Assembly: GCA_002779345.1 (NCBI GenBank)
Contig: PEWW01000176.1
Coordinates: 1 to 6,665 of the forward strand
Source: Candidatus Omnitrophica bacterium CG07_land_8_20_14_0_80_50_8
Lineage (GTDB): Bacteria; Omnitrophota; Gorgyraeia; 2-02-FULL-51-18
Direction of reading: 5' to 3'
DNA length: 6,665 nt
Shown piece after piece: positions 1 to 6,349 of the stretch. The notes below the pieces were generated by a model. The model saw nothing but the letters and a program-made list of their open reading frames with translations, did not search any database and had not been told where the DNA came from. Position numbers and translations under genes: made by a program. The stretch's first letter is position 1. Every line of letters starts with the position of its first letter.

Positions 1-362
1 ACGCAATGATAGCCGCGATTCAGAGCTTTCCAATAGCGCACCACGTCTTTCGCGTCATCCGATTCATCGGCCATCAGGATGACAGCCGCGTCCCCCTCTA
101 TACGGTCTATCCCGTAGGCGACCGCGCGCCCATAACCATGCGGCGCTTCGTTCTGCAACGGTCGGAGCTCAGGAATTTCTTGCTTTACACTATTCAGTAT
201 TTTCCACGTATTATCGCGGCTACCGTCATCCACGACAAGGATTTCATGAACGATGGCGTTTTGCTCGAGTTCGGAATGCAGATTTCTGACGGTGCAAGCA
301 ATCGCGCCCGATTCGTTACGGGCCGGGATGATTACGCTGAGCTTCGTAAGAGTAGGCAACAT
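1..362 (-). CDS. Glycosyltransferase family 2 (GT2), N-terminal part, cut by window edge
   Basis: This is the first 120 codons of a GT-A-fold glycosyltransferase that runs off the left edge of the window. Such enzymes transfer a sugar from a nucleotide or polyprenyl-phosphate donor on the cytoplasmic side of the membrane. The translation begins MLPTLTKLSVIIPARNE, the classic first beta strand of GT2. It continues with EILVVDDGSRDNT (residues 40-52, nucleotide-binding Asp45/Asp46), then HGYGRAVAYGID (75-86) and VILMADESDD (94-103), which supplies the metal-binding acidic motif. The order and spacing resemble dolichol-phosphate-mannose-synthase-like GT2 enzymes. The ATG lies 2 nt after the stop of the upstream epimerase and has no clear Shine-Dalgarno sequence, so translational coupling is likely. 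An in-frame TTG at 368-366 is an alternative start. The acceptor, the donor and any C-terminal membrane helices cannot be judged because the rest is missing. Confidence 0.9.
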   Translation of the reverse strand, partial: MLPTLTKLSVIIPARNESGAIACTVRNLHSELEQNAIVHEILVVDDGSRDNTWKILNSVKQEIPELRPLQNEAPHGYGRAVAYGIDRIEGDAAVILMADESDDAKDVVRYWKALNRGYHC

Positions 363-364
363 GG

Positions 365-1438
365 TCAAAAAAAGGCAAGGATACGTTCTTTGTTTTTTTC
401 AGCATAACCCCATACGGAATCTAAAATCTGTTCCATGGAAACTTGAGGCTCCCAATTCCATTCGCTTCGCGCCAATGAAAAATCCGTAATGTAATACGGA
501 ATATCGTAGAGACGGCCCCGGCCTGAATTTTTAATTTGTTTCCGAAATCCCATTCGATGGTTGCACCAGTCCGACAGCTCTAAAAGCGAGGAACTTCTTT
601 TGAGTCCTCCGCCGATGTTGATGATCCTGGGCCTTTTCGCGGAATAAGCACGCGCCAACTGCTTCATGATCAGCGAGCCGATATCATCGGGATGGATAAA
701 ATCGCGCACCTGCAACCCCTTTCCTCCGTAACCGATATAGCTTAGAGGCCTGCCGAATAAGTAACTGTAAATCCAATAACTCAAAATACCCTGATCAATT
801 TTTCCAAACTGGCCGGGTCCTGCGATCACGCCCGAACGATTGATATACAGCGGAAAATCGTAATGGGCTGCGCACTCAACCGCTAGAATTTCAGATGCTA
901 ACTTTGTAGCGCCGTAAAGCGATATGGGTCCCTCCGTAGAAAAGGATTCCCGTATGCCCCGCATAGAATAGCCCAAAGGCGCTTTTTTTGCGTGCAGATT
1001 CAAAAAAAACCTTTTTTTTGTCTCGAAAAGCGGAAGGTCATTCAGGCCGCGAATGGAATACACCCGGCTTGAACTCATAAGGATCAGTCCTGCCCGATGT
1101 CGCGCGCAGTACTGGAGGAGATGGATCGTTCCGATGAGGTTGTGGTCAATGGTTTCTTTCCAGGAAGACAAATCTTTCGTGCCCGCCAGGACGCTTGGAT
1201 TGGCGGCGCAATCCAGCACCCGATCACAGGCAGGCAATTTATTTACATCGGCCGGGTTTCTTAAATCGCCGAAATGAAATTTAATACCTGCTTTTTTTAA
1301 CCGGTCCACGTTGGTTTCGGAACCCTTGCGGCTAAGATTATCTATACCGACGATGGGGAATTTTGACGAGTGCTTTTTTAAATAAAACGCCAGGTGGGAC
1401 CCTAAAAAGCCCGCGATTCCCGTGATTAAGATTCTCAT
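365..1438 (-). CDS. NAD-dependent sugar-nucleotide epimerase A, CDP-paratose/CDP-tyvelose 2-epimerase-like (extended SDR)
   Basis: This is a 357-residue cytoplasmic extended short-chain dehydrogenase/reductase, a normal length for the family. The N-terminal Rossmann motif is G7-x-x-G10-x-x-G13 (TGIAGFLGS). Asp33 follows the second strand, pointing to NAD rather than NADP. The catalytic set is complete: Ser around 123-124 (MSSSRVYS) and Y175-x-x-x-K179 (SLYGATKLASE). The stretch NRSGVIAGPGQFGKIDQG, followed by YIGYGGKGLQVRDFIHPDD, is what I associate with CDP-tyvelose (CDP-paratose) 2-epimerases, which invert C2 of a CDP-dideoxyhexose using bound NAD. The exact substrate is inference. The ATG is 4 nt after the stop of epimerase B and has no strong Shine-Dalgarno sequence, so it is probably coupled. 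Unusual features are an A8/T8 homopolymer palindrome around codons 140-146 and a T7 run that merges into the stop codon. A UDP-sugar 4-epimerase or a dehydratase is a less likely alternative. Confidence 0.88.
   Translation of the reverse strand: MRILITGIAGFLGSHLAFYLKKHSSKFPIVGIDNLSRKGSETNVDRLKKAGIKFHFGDLRNPADVNKLPACDRVLDCAANPSVLAGTKDLSSWKETIDHNLIGTIHLLQYCARHRAGLILMSSSRVYSIRGLNDLPLFETKKRFFLNLHAKKAPLGYSMRGIRESFSTEGPISLYGATKLASEILAVECAAHYDFPLYINRSGVIAGPGQFGKIDQGILSYWIYSYLFGRPLSYIGYGGKGLQVRDFIHPDDIGSLIMKQLARAYSAKRPRIINIGGGLKRSSSLLELSDWCNHRMGFRKQIKNSGRGRLYDIPYYITDFSLARSEWNWEPQVSMEQILDSVWGYAEKNKERILAFF
367..373 (-). other. T7 homopolymer merging into the epimerase A stop; possible slippery site
   Basis: On the minus strand the gene ends GCC TTT TTT TGA, so seven T residues include the first base of the stop. 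The 0-frame stops at TGA (367-365). A -1 slip on the tandem TTT codons, or one extra T in the transcript, reads TTG ACC ATG instead. That is exactly the frame of the downstream GT2 enzyme, whose ATG is at 362-360. The frame relation is seen directly; that slippage really happens is inference, and ordinary stop-start coupling is the simpler explanation. Confidence 0.35.
1001..1020 (-). repeat. A8-CC-T8 homopolymer palindrome inside epimerase A
   Basis: The plus strand reads C, eight A, CC, eight T, G, a palindrome with 9-base arms around a CC centre. On the coding strand it gives ACA AAA AAA AGG TTT TTT TTG (Thr140 to Leu146). It contains an A AAA AAA heptamer in the phase used by -1 frameshift sites. 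A further A7 run lies just downstream in the gene (plus strand T7 at 983-989). It may be no more than lysine and phenylalanine codon choice in an AT-leaning gene, but it is a mutable tract: a one-base change would shift the frame before the YxxxK active site. Confidence 0.7.
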
Positions 1439-1442
1439 GTTT

Positions 1443-2495
1443 TTAATGAAGCCGGATCTTCCAAGCGTCCGCGATTTCTTGAAAAATATCCTTCAAGCTT
1501 TTTGTCAGCTTCCAGTCAGGGTAATCTTGCCGGATCTTGCGCAGGTCAGAGATGTAACAGATGTGGTCCCCTTGGCGGGCCTTGTCAACGTATTCGAACT
1601 GCATAGGAATTCCGGTCAGGGCACTGACCTGATCAAACGCTTCCAAAATGGAACAGGAATTCTCGCGGCCTCCGCCGACATTGTAGACGGCCGCCACGCG
1701 GGGATTTTTTGCGAAACTGTCTATGAACCGCGCCACATCGTAAGCATGAATGTTATCGCGAACCTGCTTGCCTTTGTAGCCGTAGATCTTGTAAACCTTT
1801 TTTTCGAGGTTGCATTTGACCAAGTAGCTTAAAAATCCGTGAAGCTCCACTCCGGTATGGCATGGACCCGTCAGACAGCCGCCCCTGAGGCAGCAGGTCC
1901 GGATACCGAAGTAGCGGCCGTACTCCTGAACCAGAAGGTCCGAGGCGAGTTTACTGACCCCAAAAAGGGAATGCAAGGATTGGTCCACAGGGAAATCTTC
2001 CGGAATTCCGTTAGAATATTTGGGATCATCCAACTCCCATCTTTTTTCGAGCTCTTTGAGACGAATTCGATTGGGGGCGTCCCCATAGACTTTGTTTGTG
2101 GAAAAATGAACGAATATGGTTTCGGGAGAATTTTGTCGCACCGCTTCGAGCAGATTAAGCGTCCCCACTGCGTTTGTCTCGAAATCGTCAAAAGGGATCA
2201 AGGCCGCCTTATCGTGGCTCGGTTGAGAGGCGGCATGGACCAGCAATCTTGGTTTCAACTGACGGATAAGGTCGGCGATTCTATTTCTATCTCGAATGTC
2301 TAATTCGTGATGAGTAAACCGCTTGAGCGTTCCTTCCAGCCTTTTTTGATTCCAACGCGTGCTCCCTTCCGCGCCAAAAAAGACCTCTCTTTGGTTATTG
2401 TCAATGCCGTGGACATCCCACCCAAGGCCGTCAAAATATTGAGCGACTTCAGAACCGATAAGTCCCGAAGAGCCCGTGATGAGTAAAACTCCCAA
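1443..2495 (-). CDS. NAD-dependent sugar-nucleotide epimerase B, CDP-paratose 2-epimerase-like, catalytic Tyr replaced by Phe
   Basis: This is a roughly 350-residue extended SDR protein, cytoplasmic, paralogous to the next gene. The Rossmann motif is G8-x-x-G11-x-x-G14 ([10 protein letters not shown]), and Asp32 suggests NAD binding. [10 protein letters not shown] supplies Ser132/Thr133. The YxxxK motif reads SLFGVSK, so the usual catalytic Tyr is Phe178 while Lys182 is kept. The C-terminal half has [35 protein letters not shown] and a long [14 protein letters not shown] segment, which I recall from proteins annotated as CDP-paratose 2-epimerase in glycan clusters. I chose TTG at 2495 because AAGGA lies 7 nt upstream and the protein then starts [11 protein letters not shown], as family members do. 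A longer TTG start at 2522 has no ribosome site and adds nine lysine-rich residues. It is the first gene of a three-gene minus-strand block. If Phe178 truly blocks catalysis, it may be a partner or structural subunit. Confidence 0.87.
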   Translation of the reverse strand: MGVLLITGSSGLIGSEVAQYFDGLGWDVHGIDNNQREVFFGAEGSTRWNQKRLEGTLKRFTHHELDIRDRNRIADLIRQLKPRLLVHAASQPSHDKAALIPFDDFETNAVGTLNLLEAVRQNSPETIFVHFSTNKVYGDAPNRIRLKELEKRWELDDPKYSNGIPEDFPVDQSLHSLFGVSKLASDLLVQEYGRYFGIRTCCLRGGCLTGPCHTGVELHGFLSYLVKCNLEKKVYKIYGYKGKQVRDNIHAYDVARFIDSFAKNPRVAAVYNVGGGRENSCSILEAFDQVSALTGIPMQFEYVDKARQGDHICYISDLRKIRQDYPDWKLTKSLKDIFQEIADAWKIRLH

Positions 2496-2502
2496 AGAAA
2501 TT

Positions 2503-2507
2503 TCCTT
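2503..2507 (-). promoter_or_regulatory. Ribosome binding site of epimerase B
   Basis: AAGGA on the minus strand, with a 7-nt spacer before TTG at 2495-2493. It supports the shorter start over TTG 2522, which has nothing comparable upstream. It is the clearest Shine-Dalgarno sequence in the window, which fits its position at the head of a block whose later genes appear coupled. Confidence 0.55.
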
Positions 2508-2548
2508 TTTTACCTTCCCCAATTCACTCGTTCTGGGCCAGGATTGCC

Positions 2549-2577
2549 TTGACCGATAATCCCATCAGCGATATCCT
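2549..2577 (+). promoter_or_regulatory. Candidate sigma70-type promoter for the plus-strand membrane gene
   Basis: TTGACC (2549-2554, five of six consensus bases) is followed after 17 nt by TATCCT (2572-2577, four of six). Transcription would start near 2584, giving a leader of about 37 nt to the ATG at 2621. It lies in the only intergenic gap of the window. The match was found by eye and could be chance. Confidence 0.35.
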
Positions 2578-2606
2578 GTTATTGTGAATGATTCAACATT
2601 GATCAA
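2578..2606 (-). promoter_or_regulatory. Weak candidate promoter for the epimerase/GT2 block
   Basis: On the minus strand TTGATC (2606-2601) is followed after 17 nt by AATAAC (2583-2578). Both hexamers match the sigma70 consensus only partly. Transcription would start near 2571, leaving a leader of about 75 nt to TTG 2495. It would sit back-to-back with the plus-strand candidate. The block could equally be read from a promoter upstream of the window, through the antisense strand of the membrane gene. Confidence 0.2.
2585..2606. repeat. Two small palindromes in the divergent gap (possible operator)
   Basis: TGAAT-g-ATTCA (2585-2595) is a perfect 11-bp inverted repeat. Four bases further on, TTGATCAA (2599-2606) is an 8-bp perfect palindrome. 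Their centres are about one helical turn apart (near 12 bp), and both overlap the candidate minus-strand promoter. This is the layout expected for a regulator site controlling divergent genes, but repeats this short also occur by chance. No regulator gene is present in the window. Confidence 0.25.
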
Positions 2607-2620
2607 CGACCTTTAGATAG

Positions 2621-4177
2621 ATGATCTCACTCGTTATATTTATAGCCGTTATCGCGACCGGATTCCAGTCAACCAGCTGGAATGATCTTAGCAGGCTCGC
2701 ATCGATTGACAGCCTGATGTATTTCCATATTCCCTGGGTTGATCATTCGCTCTATTTTAATTATGGGGATATTATATACCACCAAGGGCATTTCTACTCT
2801 GATAAAATGCCTATGTTATCATGGTATAGTTTCGTTCTCATGTATCCGATCAAATTTTTCTTAGACTTTCATTCCGTTATGGGTCAAAAATTGATGTACT
2901 TTTTGATCACTCTCACTTCCAGCGGTTTATCGGTTTGCCTCATTTTTGTGATTCTTGTTCGCATAGCAAAGCTCTTGGGCCAAAATGAATCTTACGCAAA
3001 CTCATTGTCCTTTAAAAGCATAACAGGAACTCTAATTATTCCCTACATAGGTGTTTACATTTCCTCGCTTGTTGAAGCGGTCCTGGGGTTGGGAGTTTTT
3101 TATATCCTTCTCCTTTATCGTGAAAAAACATCGGTCTCTCAAGGCATTTTAAGCGGCTTATTGATCGGCATCTGCTTTACTATTCACCCTCTTTCAGGGG
3201 CGGCATTTACCCTATCAACGATTATTTATTATTTCGCTCGGCGCCGATTTAAGCAGGGATTGCTTTGCGCTGGCACGATAATTATATTTATCGGTCTTTT
3301 TCTTGGCCTTCACGCCAAAATTTATAACCAGGTATTGCCGCTTTACTTTAGCCCCGAAAAATACACTTATCTTAAAAAAGACGGAACGTTACGTACAACC
3401 ATAACTGTCCCGGGACTTAAGCGTGCGAAACTTGAAAACCAGCTTAAAGAAGTGGGCATTAAAAACGACCGCATTCAGGAAACGCTTAGAGAATACGATA
3501 GTTTTAGAAATGAGAGCGCAAACCCATTTAAATACATTGCTGACATTTTTTATTTATTCGATTATGTAACATTTACCCCGCTCACTATTTTATGTTTTTT
3601 CTTTCTATTGAAGTTAGTATTTAAGAGCGACGACAAATACCGAGCGGAGTTTCTTTGGGTATTTATCTCCATAGTCACCATCTTCGCGGGAATGCTTTAT
3701 TTGCGCGCGCAACCCGGCACTTGTTTTGGCAATCGTTATGTTATCCCTGTATTGCCAATAGTGGTTGCGACGAGTGCCGTGATTTTAAATGAAAAGCGAC
3801 GTTACTCAATGTTTAATTTCTTTTTTTGCCTTTCATTTCCCATCATGCTGCCGGGTACACTTAGGCCGTGCCGTTTCCCCGGGCATTATTTTAAGCTCAA
3901 TATTGTTGTTCCCTTGGCAGCTGTACTTGCGCTAACTCTTATTTTTACGATAAGCGCCATTAAAAAAGGATTCTATGAGATGCTGTCATTTTTTGAAAAC
4001 CATAGAATATTTACGTTTATAATTGTGGCCGGCATCATCGCGCTTGAGTTGATACTATTTTTTATAGGTACACCGATCTCAACTGGCGATTTAATTCGTA
4101 TCCAGTGCTATGTAGGTATTTTCTTTGTATGGTCCTTGTATTACCTTAACAAGCGTTCTGATCATTTATTTTCTTGA
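2621..4177 (+). CDS. Multi-spanning GT-C-like glycosyltransferase/membrane protein
   Basis: This is a 518-residue integral membrane protein with about twelve hydrophobic segments, near residues 2-14, 67-81, 91-113, 133-160, 172-203, 211-229, 308-335, 344-360, 374-389, 397-412, 428-448 and 462-509. A long charged loop lies at about 240-303. The first extracytoplasmic loop has acidic residues (Asp30, Asp41, Asp50) and the motif GHFYSDKMP (56-64). Later comes CFGNRYVIPVLP (368-379). Both resemble motifs of GT-C proteins that use polyprenyl-phosphate sugars outside the membrane (for example ArnT/GT39-like). Family and donor are inference; a lipid or polymer handling role is possible. The ATG directly follows an in-frame TAG (2618-2620), so the start cannot lie further upstream, although no Shine-Dalgarno sequence is visible. 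It is the only plus-strand gene, is visibly AT-rich, and overlaps the facing glycosyltransferase gene by 12 nt. Confidence 0.82.
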   Translation: MISLVIFIAVIATGFQSTSWNDLSRLASIDSLMYFHIPWVDHSLYFNYGDIIYHQGHFYSDKMPMLSWYSFVLMYPIKFFLDFHSVMGQKLMYFLITLTSSGLSVCLIFVILVRIAKLLGQNESYANSLSFKSITGTLIIPYIGVYISSLVEAVLGLGVFYILLLYREKTSVSQGILSGLLIGICFTIHPLSGAAFTLSTIIYYFARRRFKQGLLCAGTIIIFIGLFLGLHAKIYNQVLPLYFSPEKYTYLKKDGTLRTTITVPGLKRAKLENQLKEVGIKNDRIQETLREYDSFRNESANPFKYIADIFYLFDYVTFTPLTILCFFFLLKLVFKSDDKYRAEFLWVFISIVTIFAGMLYLRAQPGTCFGNRYVIPVLPIVVATSAVILNEKRRYSMFNFFFCLSFPIMLPGTLRPCRFPGHYFKLNIVVPLAAVLALTLIFTISAIKKGFYEMLSFFENHRIFTFIIVAGIIALELILFFIGTPISTGDLIRIQCYVGIFFVWSLYYLNKRSDHLFS

Positions 4178-5446
4178 CCGTAAACACGGAAGGGGATCTT
4201 TTGATAATGCGCGTTCCACTAATTCCAGAAGTTTTTTCTTCTCCTTGTCCCAATTGTAAACGTCAGTGCCCATTTGAAGTGATTTTAAACGTGCTCGGTA
4301 CAGTAAATCTCTATTTTCTTGCCAACGAGCGATCCCTTCTGCCAATCGAGCGGTATCTCCGGACCGGTAAAGCCAGCCTGCTTCCCCGAGGCCGTTGATG
4401 ATAGGGCGCTGAGCTTCAGTGTCAGTACCGATGACCGCATTCCCGGATAAAATATACGTGAATATTTTATTACTTAAAGCCATAGCGTTATTTTTATCTC
4501 GTCCTGTCTCCAATGCCAATCCAATATCGAACCCCGAACCGAAATTGACAATCTTCTCGGGTTGAATAGGTTCATAAACAATAATATTTTTATGCGGAAG
4601 ACCCCATTTTTCAGCCATCTTATAAACCTTCTCCCGATAGCCTGTTAAGAATCTTCCTAAGAGATGAAGTTCGACCGCATGTGATCTTAACAACGCCATC
4701 GCCTTCAGAACGTCCTCAAGCCCCCTCCCTTCCGCAATGGATTGAGAGAACCAAAATAATCTTAAAACATTGTCTGGCCCGCCATTCCTAAATTTCGCCG
4801 GCCACTGCGGCATCGGAAACACGTTCAACAGCGTCGTGGGTAGATGGATATGGCATGTAGAAGCATACGCTTCTCCGATCAAAGGGCTGGAACAAGTCAC
4901 AAAATCACATAGCGGGATATACTGTCTTTCGATTCGCTCATGAATTTGCCGGAGCCACAGATTTTCTAAAGCGCTGTACTGGCCGCTATGGAAATCTTCG
5001 GCATCGAAGCCGAGCTTTGCGTGCTTTGCTTTTGCGGCATGATAGGCCGCTATCAGCGCAGGCAGATAATGGGCAATATACAAGTCGGCCTTGACGCTTC
5101 TTGCGCTTCTGATAAGTTCCGGTAAAACTCTGCCTGAGGCACGCTCTCCGAGCCAATGAATATTTCTGAATGATTTTGCGAGAATTCTAGCGGCTTTGTA
5201 CCTTGCCCGTGTCCATGTGTACAACCATTTTTTTGAATGTTTGAATCCGCCCACATACTGAAATTTCCATCCAATCCTCTTGAATAAATCCTCATCAAAA
5301 CGATCTGCCCATTCTGCCCAATGACCGCCGATCACATGCACATCATATCCGGCCTGAAAAAGGGCATCGGCTTCCTTGACAACCCTGGGGTTCGTAGAAG
5401 GCTGCCCCGTAGTCACGATACAAATTCTTTTGACCGGATTATTCAA
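4166..5446 (-). CDS. Glycosyltransferase family 4-like (GT-B fold)
   Basis: This is a complete 426-residue cytoplasmic or membrane-associated glycosyltransferase with two Rossmann-like domains. The N-terminal acceptor domain opens with RICIVTTGQPSTNPRVVKEA (residues 7-26), typical of GT4-like enzymes, and carries FDAEDFHSGQ (147-156). The C-terminal donor domain starts around RLFWFSQSIAEGRGLEDVL (229-247) and includes HLLGR (261-265), then DIGLALE (307-313) and SNKIFTYILSGNAVIGTDTEA (from 325), the donor-contact region. The usual EX7E motif is not evident here; the SNK segment occupies that place, as in some related families. The start is TTG at 5446, overlapping the FkbM stop in TTGA; no ATG or GTG lies between it and the upstream in-frame stop. 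A GGGG about 10 nt upstream is a weak ribosome site. The 3' end overlaps the converging membrane gene. Donor and acceptor are unknown. Confidence 0.88.
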   Translation of the reverse strand: MNNPVKRICIVTTGQPSTNPRVVKEADALFQAGYDVHVIGGHWAEWADRFDEDLFKRIGWKFQYVGGFKHSKKWLYTWTRARYKAARILAKSFRNIHWLGERASGRVLPELIRSARSVKADLYIAHYLPALIAAYHAAKAKHAKLGFDAEDFHSGQYSALENLWLRQIHERIERQYIPLCDFVTCSSPLIGEAYASTCHIHLPTTLLNVFPMPQWPAKFRNGGPDNVLRLFWFSQSIAEGRGLEDVLKAMALLRSHAVELHLLGRFLTGYREKVYKMAEKWGLPHKNIIVYEPIQPEKIVNFGSGFDIGLALETGRDKNNAMALSNKIFTYILSGNAVIGTDTEAQRPIINGLGEAGWLYRSGDTARLAEGIARWQENRDLLYRARLKSLQMGTDVYNWDKEKKKLLELVERALSKDPLPCLRSRK

Positions 5447-6348
5447 TGCGCCGAGACCCCGCTTTGCAACCGCTCATTGACCCAATCCACGTCGTGCGCA
5501 GCATACATATTTTGCTTAAACGATCTGTGGTCAATGCAGGGAACCAAACGGTTCTCTTTTAAATCATAGGAACAAATACAATACCCATGGGATTCTAAAT
5601 ACTGAATTAGCTGAGAACGCTGTATCCCGAATGATCCCAACTGGTCAGTGACTTCAAATTGGATCACGTCGATCAAGTGATCGGATAAAAGCTGGTGCGC
5701 TCCTCTAAACGCGAGCATTTCCGCCCCCTCTATATCTATTTTCATAAAATGGATCTTTTTAACATTCCTTTCGCGGCAATAATGGTCCAGACTCACCGCA
5801 TGAACAATAACAAAATTTTCCCTCATGGCTCCGTCTTGGATCAAATGATTATTCCAATCCATGCCGGTGCTGAAATGCGCCTCCCCTTCTCTGTCCGCGA
5901 CCGCCAATGGCTCCACTTTTACCGATTCGAGATGATTAAGACGCATCTGCTGAACACACCGCTGATAGGCCGTGCCTGACGGTTCGAACGCAATAATCCG
6001 TCCTTCAGGTCCGATAAATCTTGAGATCCAAAGGGTATAGACGCCAATATTGCACCCGACGTCAAAAACGCACATAGTGCTCGTCAAATATCTTTGAATG
6101 AACCAAAATTCATCCCAATCCATGATGTAATTGTAAACGAGCCACATGGATTCCGTAGCATCCTTAAAGCATAGGATTTTTCTACAGTTCCAAAACTCAT
6201 AAATAATAGGTCCGGACTTCACGCGTTTATCCCATTGCCATCGGATCAAGCGGTAAAGAGCAAAAAATGGACGCCGCCGGTTAAAGGGGTGCGAATAGAC
6301 AGTCTTTAAGAGGCCCACCAATCTTTCGACAAGGTTTTGATTTTTCAT
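5443..6348 (-). CDS. FkbM family SAM-dependent methyltransferase
   Basis: This is a 301-residue cytoplasmic class I methyltransferase. FkbM enzymes transfer a methyl group from S-adenosylmethionine to a hydroxyl, in glycan clusters usually of a sugar. Motif I is VFDVGCNIGVYTL (94-106). Glu122 in AFEPSG is the expected ribose-binding acidic residue. The FkbM signature KIDIEGAE spans 203-210, and the C-terminal strand VIQFEV follows. The first 90 residues (HPFNRRRPFFALYRLIRWQW and onward) form the N-terminal extension seen in FkbM proteins of polysaccharide clusters. The ATG lies 1 nt after the stop of the upstream glycosyltransferase gene and has no clear Shine-Dalgarno sequence, so coupling is likely. 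Its stop overlaps the next gene's TTG start. It probably O-methylates a residue made by the flanking glycosyltransferases; the exact hydroxyl cannot be told. Confidence 0.92.
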   Translation of the reverse strand: MKNQNLVERLVGLLKTVYSHPFNRRRPFFALYRLIRWQWDKRVKSGPIIYEFWNCRKILCFKDATESMWLVYNYIMDWDEFWFIQRYLTSTMCVFDVGCNIGVYTLWISRFIGPEGRIIAFEPSGTAYQRCVQQMRLNHLESVKVEPLAVADREGEAHFSTGMDWNNHLIQDGAMRENFVIVHAVSLDHYCRERNVKKIHFMKIDIEGAEMLAFRGAHQLLSDHLIDVIQFEVTDQLGSFGIQRSQLIQYLESHGYCICSYDLKENRLVPCIDHRSFKQNMYAAHDVDWVNERLQSGVSAH

Positions 6349-6349
6349 T

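Noticed and set aside
6..407. Open reading frame on the plus strand of about 130 codons
   Set aside because: It lies antisense to the GT2 coding sequence, whose motifs (SVIIPARNE, VVDDGS) are unmistakable, and its own translation shows no family features.
1871..2191. Second minus-strand open frame inside epimerase B
   Set aside because: It is an out-of-frame shadow of a strongly supported SDR coding sequence.
1422..2303. Two long plus-strand open frames (1422-1832 and 1839-2303)
   Set aside because: Both are antisense shadows of epimerase B; the translations have no recognisable domain and no ribosome binding site or promoter.
4135..4153. CTTGT...ACAAG inverted repeat near the 3' ends of the converging genes
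   Set aside because: It is a 5-bp AT-rich stem with a 9-nt loop and no T run on either strand, within coding sequence; too weak for a terminator.
4178..4202. Possible terminator after the membrane gene (CCGT-AAAC-ACGG then a T run)
   Set aside because: The stem is only 4 bp, an AAGGGG stretch separates it from the short T run, and it lies inside the facing coding sequence.
5053..5298. Minus-strand open frame of about 80 codons inside the GT4-like gene
   Set aside because: It is out of frame with the glycosyltransferase and has no conserved features.
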